DNA of 64,000 bases, taken from contig RWJK01001496.1 of NCBI GenBank assembly GCA_004335835.1, forward strand, positions 129,119-193,118, in the 5' to 3' direction. Below the pieces are notes generated by a model, which was not told where the DNA came from, ran no database searches, and saw only the letters and a list, made by a program, of their open reading frames with translations. The stretch's first letter is position 1, and each line of letters opens with the position of its first letter. A program made the position numbers and the translations under genes. Origin of the DNA: Scenedesmus sp. ARA3 (Eukaryota; Chlorophyta; Chlorophyceae; Sphaeropleales; Scenedesmaceae). This document shows, piece by piece, positions 1 to 11,485 of this stretch.

Positions 1-39
1 TGTGAGTCACGTGTGAGGTGTTGCAGAGTGAGAGTGAGA

Positions 40-93
<54 letters not shown>

Positions 94-131
94 CACGATG
101 TGAGTCACGTGTGAGGTGTGAGGTGTTGCAG
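1..131. repeat. GTGAGA microsatellite flanked by direct repeats
   Basis: A run of GTGAGA/GAGAGT hexamers fills about 27-93. On both sides lies nearly the same short sequence, beginning TGTGAGTCACGTGTGAGG and ending GGTGTTGCAG, at 1-26 and about 99-131. The second copy carries one extra GTGAGGT unit. This looks like slippage expansion inside a small duplication. Confidence 0.9.
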
Positions 132-824
132 ATGCTTTGCAGGTGTGTGCCGGCAAGCTGCTCAGGCAGTGTGTGTGCAGCTGCTACTGAGGGGCGACGG
201 TATGGCACCCACCAAACATGATGGTGTAGTGCTCCTTTCTGTTGCCGCTCCATTGGGACGCGGGGAAGATGGCGTTGATGCTATGGCTTGATGGGTGACA
301 TGATGATGATGGCATCCACCGAACTGCTGACAGACAGTTCGCATTGTTCGCAAGTAACTGTGATTGTGTGCTTTCGAGCTCATAAGCTCATGACCTGATT
401 GGGAACATCGTGTTCCATGTTCCATGCGTGATGCATCATGATGGTGGGTATGGCCACAGGCTGGATCAAGGCACTGCAGCTACAGCTGTTGCTCTTTACG
501 TACCGTACCGCTGCCTGGGTCGCTGACAACCACTTGCTTGTTTACAACTGTTCAACAGTTCTCAAGTTGAGATCAGGTGGTTGTCCGCTGACGTTGAGAA
601 CCCGAAACCTGACGTCAAAGCCGCCGGCGTTGCTGTTATCAGCAACAACGTTGTATGACGTGGAACACGCTCGCCATAGTTGTCCTTACTCTGCTGATGC
701 CACTGCCGGCAGTCCTATCCATAGGTGAGGCAGCACCCAACTCACAACTGAATAGGTTCAACTCCCAACGCAACAAAGCAATCAGCGTTAAGACGAAAGC
801 AAACTATGGCATACATGCATACAT
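132..824. other. Region downstream of the RING gene
   Basis: There is no convincing gene here; the short ORFs lack splice or family support. The part nearest 824 should be the 3' UTR of the minus-strand RING gene. A TGTAA motif on the minus strand lies at 542-546. Confidence 0.5.
542..546 (-). terminator. Putative poly(A) signal TGTAA of the RING gene
   Basis: TGTAA is the usual polyadenylation motif of chlorophyte nuclear genes. It lies about 280 nt past the RING gene stop codon on the coding strand. Cleavage would be expected some 10-20 nt further on. Confidence 0.4.
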
Positions 825-2262
825 TCAGCCGGGTGACAGGTGCACCACCACCTGCCCACTGACAGGGCCCCTACATACAGGGCACCGCAGCGCCCCACCA
901 TCCTTGCCTGCTGCTGCCTGCTCCACGCCTTTCCGCACACACCCCGCACAGTACAGGAAGTGCATGCAAGGCATCAGCACAGTGTCGCGCGGCTGCTCAA
1001 AGCATATCTGACACATTGTCGCCTGCTCCACCTTCTCCTGCGCTTCCCGCAGTGCTTGCTGCGCTGCTGCTGCCGCCGCCTCGTGAGTCTGCCGCTGCTG
1101 CAGCTCCTGCTGCACCTGCTGCTCTGCTAGCTGCAGCTGCACCTGCAGCTGCTGCGCCAGCTGTTGCGCCGCTGCGAGCTGCACTCCTTGCACTCGCAGC
1201 GCAGCATCTGCAGCTTCCGCTGACAGCTGATGCAGCTCAAATGTCAAGTTCAAGTTGCCCAGCAGCTGCTGTGCTGCTGCAACTTGGCTGCTGGCAATGC
1301 TGCAGTGCAGGTTCTGCAGCGCTTGCTGCACAGACGCAGCAGCACCACCAAAAGCCAACACCCCGGGACTAGCAGGAGGCACACCAGCACACTGCGGCAC
1401 TGCACATCCCTGGCATGGCGTTGCACCCGGCTGCAACGGGCTGCTGCTGCAGCCGCCGCCACGGCAAAGTCCACCGCTGCTCGCCGCTGCTCCTCCTACT
1501 CCTGCTGAGTGCGATAACCCTGTCAAGCCAGCGCCCAACCCCTGCTGCTGCTGCTGCTGCAGTGCTGCTGCCAGTAATGCATCGTCTGCTGCCAGCTCAG
1601 CGAATGCCATCAGCAGCTGCCGCCCCGCAGGCCGCCCCATCAGTGCTGACACAGCAGCACCATACGGCCCCGCCAGCACAGCAGACAGCCCGCCGCCACG
1701 CACAGCACACAGCACGGCGGCCAGTGGGGGGTAGACCTGCTGCAGGGACAGCAGCACGGCGCTGCTGCCGCTGCAGCTGCTGCGAGGAGGCTCAGCAGGA
1801 CTGCACCCAGCTGCTGCTGCTGCTGCTGCTGCTGCATGTTGCATTGTAGGCGTGCTGTATGGCTGCTGCTGCTGCTGTCGGCCTGGGCTGTCAGCGTCTA
1901 TCGACATGCCAGCCTCATCATCATCAGCAGCAGCAACAGCATCTGTGAAAGCAACGCTGCTATGCCTTGCTATCTTGCTGCCGCGCTGCTGCTGCTGCTG
2001 CTGCTGCTGCTGAGGACAGTCGCCTCTGCTGTCACCATTGCCAGGCTGCTGCCGCTTGTGTGATATGAACGCTGCCTGTGTCATCTCTTCATCAAGGTCT
2101 GCTGCTGCTGCTGCTGCTGCTGCTCCTGCTGCTGCAGCAGCATAGGTGGTGGCATCACCATTGTCAGTGCTAGCACCATGCAGCCTCTTTGCCGCACTTG
2201 CTGGCGCTGCCTCATCGCCCTGCTGTCCATCGGGCACTGCCGAGGCCCTCTTGCGGCACTGA

Positions 2263-2305
<43 letters not shown>

Positions 2306-2838
2306 CTGTCACGCCGGTATAAGGCGCGTCATCAGCAGGCAAGCCAGTGTCGCCTGCACTGCTGCTTCTGGCTGTGCGGCCCGCTGCTGCTGCTGCTGCT
2401 GTTGCTGCTGCTGCATGTTTCTTGGCAGAGCTCGGCCAGCGCCACTCTTGCTGCTGAGCATCAGCATCAGCATCAATACCAGCAGCTTGATCCAACGGCC
2501 GCTTACCACAACTGCTGCTTGCTCCTGCCTGCTGCTGTTGCAGGTTCTGCAGGTTGCCCTGGCTGAGCCCTTCTGCTGCTGCTGCTGCTGCCGCTTGCTG
2601 TGCATCTGCCTGGTCTTGCTGCTGCTGCTGCTCATTGAGCAAGCATGACAGGGGAGGTGCTGATGGTGCATCCTCTGCTGCCTCATGCTGCGGCCCAGGC
2701 ATGCCTGCTGCAGAAGCATCAGCTGCTGCTGCTGCTGCCGGTGTGCTGCTGCTGCTGCTGCCGATGAAGCCGCGCCCAAAGCGCACCACGCCGGCTGCAG
2801 CACTAAGCTTGGCAGGAGACTCATCTGCAACAACAGGC

Positions 2839-2871
<33 letters not shown>

Positions 2872-3149
2872 TCTGGGCAATGCCGCTTTGACCCAGCTAC
2901 TGCTGCTGCAGGTGAGGCTGCTGCCCGGCCTGCTGGTCCCTGTAGGAGCGTTGCCCAATGCTGCAGCTGCTGTAGCGTAGCTGCATCAGAAGCTGCCAAA
3001 CCAACTCTTCCTCCTGCTGCTGCTGCTGCTGGTGGTGGTGGTGTCTGTCCTTGTGAGGGCTGTGGCTGATGTTGGCGTTCCGCACTGCCTGCTGCTGCTG
3101 CTGCTGCTGCTGGGTCCAGGTCAGGCGGAAGCTCCCAGTCTGCCGCCTG

Positions 3150-3182
<33 letters not shown>

Positions 3183-4031
3183 AGCGATGCTGGCAGGGCT
3201 TCCGCCGCCGGATGCTCTCCGCTGCTGCCTGCCAGCTGCTGGCCGCTGCAGCAGTCCCAGCATGCGCTTGGCTGACTGGGAAGGAGATTTGCCCAGCCCG
3301 CCTGCTGCTGCTGCTCCAGCGCCATTGCTGCTGTGGCTGTGGTTTAAGCTGCTGTGGTTGGGGTTTAGGCTGCTGCCGCTGCTGAGCCCTGAACCCAGCC
3401 TGGTGGCGCCTGCGGTGCCGCTGGGGGTGCCGCCCCCGCCTGAGCTTGAGCGGGAGCGCAGCAGGAAAGGGCTGCAAGGGGAGTGCTGCCTGGCTGGCAC
3501 CTACAGCAGCGTTTCCGTATTTTTGTGTGTCATTAGTGGAGACAAAATGTCTCGCAGAGGGACAGAGATGCAGCAGCAATGCCTGCTAGTTGTGAGATCA
3601 GCTGGGGAACGTTGCTTGGCGCGCTGCCACAACCAGGCTGCCATCATGCTGTGGCATACACTGCAATCGCTTGTTCAAAGCCTATTGTAGCATCTTTGTG
3701 CTCAGGCGGCACATTCGTGCAATTGACGCATCTGCAGGGTGTGTACACTAGTCAACATGCTTGGTGCTGCTGCTGCTGCTGCTGCTGCTGCTGAAGTTCA
3801 CACCCACCGCATGGACAGCAGCAGGCTGCCGAGGCAGCGGCATGCGAGCTCCGTCATCTCCACCTACAGCACATGCGGGTGCATGCCTCTTACAGTGCCG
3901 AGCTTACTCAGCATGGTGACTGTTGAGCAAACGGTAACCTAGGGCTATTGTAGCTGGGCCATGCAAGTGCTGCTGCAGCGCTCACTTGGCTCTGGCTCAG
4001 AGTCGGAATCGCCTAATGGCGCGCGGTACAT
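825..4031 (-). CDS. Low-complexity protein with C-terminal C3HC4 RING finger (putative E3 ubiquitin ligase)
   Basis: Three exons on the minus strand fit in phase: 3986-4031, 3808-3863 and 825-3500, giving 925 residues. The ATG at 4031 is chosen because the main ORF has a stop just before 3500. The two small upstream exons have GTGAGC and GTGGGT donors and TAG acceptors and restore an open frame. Residues about 70-860 are Ala-, Gln-, Ser- and Gly-rich tracts coded by CTG/CAG repeats. A Gln/Ala-rich stretch that could form a coiled coil precedes the RING. The RING starts near residue 864: CQIC, then MPCMH, then CAGC, then CPVC, so all eight C3HC4 ligands are present. RING domains of this kind recruit ubiquitin E2 enzymes; the substrate cannot be guessed. 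The closest style is the C-terminal RING of plant MGRN- or XIAP-like ligases. Confidence is high for the RING and moderate for exons 1-2. Confidence 0.8.
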
Positions 4032-4093
4032 CGATGCTGCTGAAGCCAAGCGACAGCAATTGCCGAAAAGCTCCAAGACAGGCAGGCCGCTTT

Positions 4094-4098
4094 TTACA
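4094..4098 (-). terminator. Putative poly(A) signal TGTAA of the SIZ1 gene
   Basis: The motif lies about 505 nt past the SIZ1 stop and only about 63 nt upstream of the ATG proposed for the RING gene. If it is used, the SIZ1 3' UTR runs up to or into the promoter and 5' UTR of the RING gene. Confidence 0.45.
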
Positions 4099-4602
4099 CG
4101 CCGTAGTGGTGTATCATAATCAGCCAAGTGTCATAGATGATCTTTAAAAGATGAACGTAGCTCGATGCTCATTCTAGTGCAGTGCAGCTGAACCAGACAG
4201 CAGAACTCAAGTCACAGCTGCATTCAAAACTGTTCAGCAAATACTGACTATGCAGTCACGGCATCAAACCATAGATGGCCACAGTGAAAACCCACATGCT
4301 TAACAGTGCGACCGGAACAGCCCGCATGTTGCCGTAACACCTGGGGTTCTGCTGCACTGTGGCGCATGGCCTGGTAGTGCCAGGCTATGCAGTGCCCTCC
4401 TGCAAGCCAGGCATCCCTGACAAACTGCATTTGATAGCTCACGATAGTGCAATCTTGACAATATTGACACCAATGAAACAGCCACATGTTGACTGGTGGG
4501 AGGCTTGACAATGCACTGCGGGGCGCCGAATTCTCGTGCTGCTCGCCCCTTGGCAACTGCAGGGATGACGATGGAATCCTGCTGCAACCACCACCATCAC
4601 AA
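4099..4602. other. SIZ1 3' UTR
   Basis: This non-repetitive stretch holds no supported ORF. It is best read as the 3' UTR of the SIZ1 homologue, ending near the TGTAA at 4094-4098, and it probably also contains promoter sequence for the RING gene. Confidence 0.5.
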
Positions 4603-7600
4603 TCACTGATAAGTCCCTCCAGCGGCTGTGTAGCCCCCTAACTGCTGCTGCTGCGGAGGCTGCTGCTGCTGGTGTTGATACACAGGCACTTGCTGCTCAT
4701 TCTGGTACACCTGCTGTGGGACGTACGCTTGGTATGGGTTCTGTTGCTGCTGTTGCTGATACACAGGAACGCCAAGAGGCTGCTGCTGCTGCACATTGAC
4801 ATACTGAACTGGCTGCTGCTGCTGCTGATGCTGCTGTGGCGGCAGCCCCTGCGGATAGCTGTACAGCACAGGCGAGCCTGCCTTGACCACAAACTGTAGC
4901 CCCGGCTGCGGCGCATACTGCACTTGCTGCAGCGGCATAGGCATCTGCCCCTGCAGCTGCTGCTGCACACCTGGCATTCCCATGGACCCCATTGCCAATG
5001 ACAGCATAGGCAGGGAGCCCTGCATTGCCATAGATGAGCCCTGCACCATCAGCATGGGCCCTGGGCCCTGAGGGGCACCCAGCCCACCTCCATAACCTGC
5101 AGGCAGCACTTGCAGCCGCTGCTGCTGCTGCTGAGGCTGCTGCTGCTGCATCATGCCAGCCGGCAGCTGCTGCTGCAGCATTGCTGCGCCTGGCACCTGC
5201 TGCTGCTGCTGATGGTGATGCGGGGCCAGCTGCTGTATCTGCTGCTGCTGCTGCTGCTGCAGGGCGCCTGCAGCACCACTAGTCTGAGTGATGCTGTGTG
5301 GTCTACTTCCTGCAATCCCTTGGGCCAGCTGCTGCTGGCCGCCACCAGTCGCAACAGGCACCGGCGGCCCTACTGCTGCTGCTGCAGTAGAGGCGGCTGC
5401 CCGCGCAGCAGAGCCCAGGGTGATACCTTGCTGCTGCTGCTGCCGAGGACTGACCACGCCGCCTGCTGCTGCTGCTGCCTGCTGCAGCTGCGTGCGCGCA
5501 GGAATCCGTATCACCATCCCGCCCTGCGCCGGCTGCTGCGGCTGCTGCTGCTGCTGCTGCTGCTGCTCTCCTGCCGCTAGCGGACGTGTGCCTACCCCAG
5601 CTGCTGCCGCCGCTGCTGGCTGCTGCTGCTGCTGCTGCTGTGCTGGCTGCTCGTCGTCTGAGTCTAGGATCTCGATCACTTCTACTGCGCCGCCTTTCTG
5701 AGGCACCAGCTGCGGCTTGCGGTCCTGCATCTGCGCAATCTCGCGCCTGAACAGCCTGCAGCAGCGGCAACCCACGGCAACACAGCGCAGCAGTCAGAGT
5801 ACTACTCTGTGCAGGAGCGAGTGAAATGCACATGACACCGCCTGCCTTGTTCCACTGTTGCAGACATACCACAGGTAGGGCCAGCGTGCAGCGTAAACCA
5901 ACCACAGTACATGCTCCTTGCACAAAATACAAGTGGATGCAGCAAGCCAGCAGTTTGCAGCACATTCTGCCTTGCAGCACATTCTCTCTATGAAAGTGCA
6001 GCAGTCCTGCCATGCATGTGTTTGCAAATGAAACCTAATTCAGGCAAGCCACACTCACTCCTCGTCATCTTCCTCGTCACTGTCCCCAGCAGCAGCACCA
6101 GCAGCAGCACCAGCGCACGCGGCGGCAGCGGCGGCAGCAGCAGCAGCACCGTGCATGTCACGCGCCTGCTCGAGCACGCACATGAAGGCTGCTGCGCTGC
6201 CTGCGGGCCGCCAGTGCGCCTCGGGCGTTATCTCCACCTCGGTGACCTCAGGCAGGCCCGCCAGCACGCGCAGGATGTGCGTGAGGTACGCGTCAACCTG
6301 GCAGCAGCAGCAGCAGCAGCCGCAGCAGCAGCAGCACGGACAGAAAGCAGGAAAGCAGGAGGATCAAGGGTGAGTAGCACACACGATGCCAGGTGCTGGG
6401 CAGCAGCTGGTGCTCTTCACATCTTGCAAGGCAGCAATTTGAAAGAGACTTTTAGGCTCAAACATCGACCCGCCTTGTAAGACAGTGCCACTGCCGCTGC
6501 TACTGCTGCTGCTGCTGCTGCAGATTGGGCAAGCTGCGCTCACCTGCAGGCTCTGCACGCAGCTAGGCTTGCTGCTGTGCGGGTCCATCCACTTGCGCGT
6601 GGCCTGCGCCACCTCCAGGAAGCTGTCCAGGTCAAACGCAGACGGCGCGGCGCCAGCGGTGTCAACAAAACGAGCAGCAGTCGCCATGCGCTGATTGCTG
6701 TACGGGTCCTTGAGTGACACCACGGTGTTACCCATGACCACGTCATCATCGTCATCGATGACGCCACCAGGCCCAGCATGACCATTGGCTGCTGCTGCTG
6801 CTGCGGTTGAGGAGGACGCGGCTGCGCCGCTGCTGCTGCTGCTGCCGCCGCGCATGTGGCGCCGCACGCGCTCCACTGCCGCCTCCAGCGACTCTGGCTG
6901 CTTCATGAGGGCCTGCGGCAGCAGCAAATACCAGAACCCCGAGGCAGCAGCAAGGGCGATACACATGATGTCGTGATGAAACAGGGTTAGGTGCCTAGAT
7001 GCATCTTCAAACCTGCCTGACATAACCTTTTGAACAGCACCGGCTGCACCACAAAGACGCAGCCTGATGCTGCACACCCCTTGCCGCTGCCGCTGCTGGC
7101 TGCTGCTGCTGCTGCTGCTGCGCCGCACCTTGACCTGCTCCCGCGTGCGCCGCCGCATGATTGCCACCATGAAGATGTAGTGGGGCTCCGGCTCCGCATA
7201 CCTCAGCTCAATGGACACCGTGCAGGGGCCCTGGCAGTGCAGCAAAAAAAAAACAGGCAGTGCAGCGTACACACACACAGGCAGTGCAGCAAGCCGTGCA
7301 GGAAGCAGGCGTCAGAACACAGCAGATCAAAGGACAGCTGGTGGTCAAGCACCTGGCAACAAACGCTTGCAGGCAGCACGTGCAGGCAGGCCAAACAGCG
7401 ACAACAAGTACTAGCAGAAGAACACGTGTACATGCAGTGACTCCTTTACGAGGCCTTTGTGTTGGAGCAGCGCCCCACACTACCGTCTGCGTTGCTCACA
7501 CAACACATCTTACCACACTCTTGCACCTCAGCGACAGCCAGTCGCAACAAACACCCCGCGCAAACCAAAACCCACATGTGATGTCGGGAAGCCGCGCACT

Positions 7601-10600
7601 GCAGCCGCCAGGTCGTACGGCTCGTCGCGCTGGTTGGTGCCAAGCTTGAGGTGGCCGCGCCTGCAGGCCGGCACAGTCTGCTGCAGCAGCGTGCCTGAGC
7701 CGCTCCAAATCAGGTTGGCTGCCATTGGCCAGTGAAAGCGGAAAGGCACCGGGTCGTCCAGCTGCAGGCAGAAGGCCTGCAGGATTGAGAGGAGGGGCAG
7801 CGCAGATCGGAAAGCAGGGCACAGCAGTGATGTACAGCAGGACACCAGCCAGCAAAGGTGGGGTAGGTGCGCTGATGTAAAATTTGGAGCAGGGGCTATG
7901 CTGCTGCTAATGCTGATAGGAGGCCTCAGCTGCTGCGGAGACAGTCGAGGAATCACAACAAGTAGCTCTGGCAGCGCGTTGCATGGTCTGCTGCTGCTGC
8001 AGCAAGGCCATGCAAACGCCAGACCCACGAAGTGCAAACATCTGTCAACGCCATGTCAAATGTGACTGTTCAATGATACCTGTCATGGTCCCCACTCTGA
8101 TGCCAACCAGTGCCACAGGCTATGAGCCACAGCACAACTAGTGTTTTCCAGACACCATTAATCCTGGCACAGAGCTGCATCTGTATACATTGACATCAAT
8201 CACTCCCGCACCTGCAGCTTGTACTCCGCCTCCTTTGCCTTCAGCAGCGTGACCTGGTGCCTGCTCAGCAGCACCTCGCGCATGCCCGTGCCGCTGCACG
8301 GCACGTCAGGCACCAGACCGACAGTCATGCTGCGCCCGTTGGGCCGCCCGAGCACCGGCAACATCACAGTGGGGTCAAACAGCTCCCAGAAAGGGTCTGC
8401 GCGAGACACCCTGCACCGCTCACAGAAGAATGCGGCGCGCTGCACCAGCGGCGTGTGCGTGACTGCGTCACGCAGCGGCGGTAGGCCGGGCTTGAGTGTG
8501 AGCTGCTGCTTCACGCACTCAACGTGCTGCCACACGCCGCAGCAGGCGCCGCAGCACTGCAGCAGCGGCTCGATGCGGGTGGCTGCCGCGCACAGGCAGC
8601 GCACCTGCGAACATTGCAGGACGCAACAGAGCGAGGCGCAGGTAAGCACGGTGCCCAAATGCAGTGACGGCATGCGTTGCAGCCTTACTTATAAGCGCCA
8701 TGCTGCAGCAGACTGCAGAGCAGTGCAGCAGCATGATGCAGGGAGGATGGCCCCTGAGGCTGCATCGCACCAAGCAATGCGCTGACATATGCATGCTGGC
8801 TGCAGGTGCAGCTTCGGATGCAGCACACTCACCGCACAAGCAGGCCCTCCTGCAAGCAGCTGCTGCCATGCCAGCAGCAGCAGCAGCAGCAGCGGCGCAC
8901 CTGCGTGTTGAGCAGCCCCAAGCCTTCACTGCCATCTAGGAAGCGTCCAATGACCTCCTCTATCCCCAGCTCGCCACCTGCTACCGGCGGCCGTGCTGCT
9001 GCTGGTGCTGCTGCCGGCGCTGTGATCCGTGCGCGCTTGTTGGCGCCGCCAGCAGCAGTCCTATACCGTGCCTCAACCTCGTCGACGTGCCTGTGCAGCG
9101 CGACGCTGCGGTGGGTTTGAGCTAAGTGTTTGAGCTCAGCGTCGCGCAGCCTTCGGTAGACTGCGTCAACAACGAGCGCTGCGTTTGTCAATCTGTCCTG
9201 ATCCACCACCCTGTGGCCGCTTGAATTGCTAGTAGCACAAACACGGACAGCAGGCAGGGCACGGCGAGGTGCAAAGACGGGCAGAGTGGTTAGAATTTTG
9301 GGTTGATCTTGGGGGCTTAGAGCAGCGCCTCGTGCCCTTGCAAACCTGCTGACATCAACTGCCAGCGCAATCATGCAGGGTGGAGCTGTGTCCTGCAGCT
9401 GCTGAGAGCAGCTGCCCCCTGCTGCTGCTTTGCTGCACCAAAACGGCAGCGCAGTGCATACACACCACCTACACGTGCAGCTGTGGTTGCGTGAACAGGC
9501 TGCTGCTGCTGCTGCCACCGCTGCTGCTGCCGCCGCCGCCGCTGCTGCTGCGTGCCAGCACTCACAGGTGTGCCGCATCTTTGAACAAGTCGAGTATGCG
9601 GTTGCTCAGCTCCTCCTTCTTGCCCGAGCGCGACATGCTGAGCTGCTGCAGCACCTCCTTGAGCTGCTCCAGCTTGAACGTCTGCACCTTGGCCTGATGC
9701 GGCGCAGCGCAGCGCAGCGTAGCGCAGCACAGCACAGCACAGCACAGCACGGCACAGCACAGCGCCACAGGTAAGCATCAGGTGCCGAGCAGGGCATGCA
9801 GGGCTCGGCAGGGTAAGTTTAAGACAGCCGCATGTTCAGGGTGTAGGACAGTTGCCCAACTGCTTCCGCATGGCGTCCTCAAGTGGCATGGGTTGCAGGG
9901 CTTGCACCCAAAAGCACAGCCGCAGCCGCAGCAGCACACATACATGCGCCAAGTGCCTTGCCAGTAGCTGCTGCGGCAGCTCTGCGCAAGAGACAGCTGT
10001 CCTGCAAGCGCAGGTGTCATGCAACCACAGCCAGTGGATGCATCTGCTGCTGCCTGCAGTCAGCAACACTGACCAGGATGCTGCGTTGAAACAGCAGGCA
10101 TGAGCCTATGTGTGTGCCGCGTATGCTGCCGCCATGTTGCACGTGATGACCCCGGCCTACTCACTCAAGCCAGAAGCTCCTGCATGCTGCAGGTTCTACG
10201 CTCTCTGCCCTTGCAACTTTGGCTGCCTTGTGTTTCATCACGCAGCGCAGCTAGACAGCTGCTGCTTTAAACCATGCATGTGGCTATTGTGAATGGTGAT
10301 GCCGCAGGTATGGTTTGAAAAAACTAGTATTGTGATTAGACATGCAGCTGTGGTCACTGACCACTGGCCAGCCACACCAGCAAGCATGCCAGACCCCCCA
10401 CTGCTAGCGCAACCAGCATCCCCTGACAGAGCTTTCATGCATGAAACCATGTTGATGAATGCTTTTACAATACCGCTGCTGCATGCGGCACCAGCCTTGC
10501 CTATTTGCTACTAGCCTGCAGCTGCAACCCAGCTGATGAGTGCACACGCATGACCAGGCATGCACAGTGAACGTCATCTTGTGCAGTGTGCTGATGTGAT

Positions 10601-10670
10601 GCTGTGCATGGCTTCCTGCAAGCAACATACAAACCTTAATGACATTGAGGTTGACAATCTCCTGCGCCAT
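4603..10670 (-). CDS. SIZ1: SIZ1/PIAS-type SUMO E3 ligase homologue with degenerate SP-RING
   Basis: Nine minus-strand exons join in phase to 968 residues: 10635-10670, 9566-9693, 8901-9210, 8212-8604, 7600-7776, 7129-7230, 6544-6912, 6059-6297 and 4603-5755. In order they encode a SAP domain (about 14-54, with SRSGKKEELSNRILDL), a PHD finger (about 160-235, CLC, CGACC, WQHVEC, FFCERC), a PINIT domain (about 290-382, PVPFRFHWP and IMRRRTREQV), and an SP-RING-shaped region (about 448-525). After these come the conserved VTEVEITPEAHW segment, an acidic patch, a SUMO-interacting motif VEVIEILDSDDE (about 609-620) and a Gln-rich tail. This is the plant SIZ1 order; plant SIZ1 moves SUMO from the E2 to nuclear targets in stress and nutrient responses. 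Oddity: the SP-RING zinc ligands are absent (LKDPYSNQRM, FVDTAGAAPSAFDLD, RKWMDPHSS). Ligase activity is therefore uncertain, while SUMO, DNA and histone binding could persist. Confidence 0.9.
9700..9770. repeat. CAGCG/CAGCA pentamer repeat in SIZ1 intron 1
   Basis: About fourteen pentamers, first GCAGC/GTAGC and then ACAGC, lie directly upstream of the SAP-exon acceptor on the coding strand. On that strand they read as CTGTG/CTGCG and so form the polypyrimidine-poor end of the intron. Confidence 0.7.
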
Positions 10671-11485
10671 GGTGCTGCCAGCATACGTTGCCAGCTGTAC
10701 TGTCCGGCTGCCTGGCCGCTACTGCTGCTGCAAGCCTGACAAGTCCTGCCGACTGCCACGGCAGGGATCATGCCGCTGCTGAGACACCATAAGCTTCAAG
10801 GCGTAACTGTTTCAGGTTTGTGTCCACTGAGGATGTGCTCCTTGCTGCCCAGCAGTCGTGCTGCACAGCTGCTGCTTGGGGTGGATGGGGCTGCCTGCCC
10901 GCTACCTGTGTTCGTCTCGAAACCTCTTTGCAAACTAAAACAAACCCAATAGACGGCGTGTATCTTGTAGTAAACGCAAATCAACGAACTTCTCCGCGCA
11001 ATCAGGCCCAAAACACAGCATCAACAGTTGTATTGCATCTACAATACTTCAATTACGTTGAACGAATATGCAACGTCATCCTCAGCAGCATGTGGTACAA
11101 GTAGGGTTGGCAGGCGCGCCCCAATCGGTTGAGCTGCTTGGTGTAGGGCTGTTCAACTCCGCCTGTGAATGTTAATCATCGATCTTAGACCAAAACACTT
11201 AAGAAACGACCATTGCACCTCTTCATGCATCTCTGCCCACTTCTTAGCAGTTTCCTGTACTCCATGCACTGTGCACACGGTCTCTGATAGCCTAAGCATA
11301 CGTTTCCTCAACTCAACTTTGCTAGTGTTTAAATGTCAACTATCTTCTGGGCAAGCATAGCCACGCAGCGTTTGCTGCTGTCCGCTTCCAGCTTGTGTTG
11401 GCTATAGTTGGCTTATACGTCAGGAGAGCCTGCATGCTTCTCGCAGGCTGCAGCTAAGGCCAGCATTTTGTACATTACTCGTTCA
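10671..11485. other. Divergent intergenic region, SIZ1 / 377-residue gene
   Basis: This lies between the SIZ1 start (minus) and the next plus-strand gene, so it should hold both promoters. It is more AT-rich than its surroundings between about 10930 and 11400 and lacks the CTG repeats. I see no clear TATA box and no supported ORF. Confidence 0.4.

Noticed and set aside
825..3500. Long plus-strand ORFs rich in Leu, Ala, Cys or Ser across the CTG/CAG regions (also 4603-5775, 52312-53431, 58143-60254)
   Set aside because: Triplet repeats keep several frames open on both strands. These ORFs lack domains, splice continuity and sensible starts, while the opposite strand has real domains.
6515..6545. 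A CPIC motif just after the SIZ1 SP-RING exon, which could restore zinc ligands
   Set aside because: It lies past a good GTGAGC donor and about 16 residues after the conserved RKW, not two. It would need intron retention, and the other missing ligands would still be absent.
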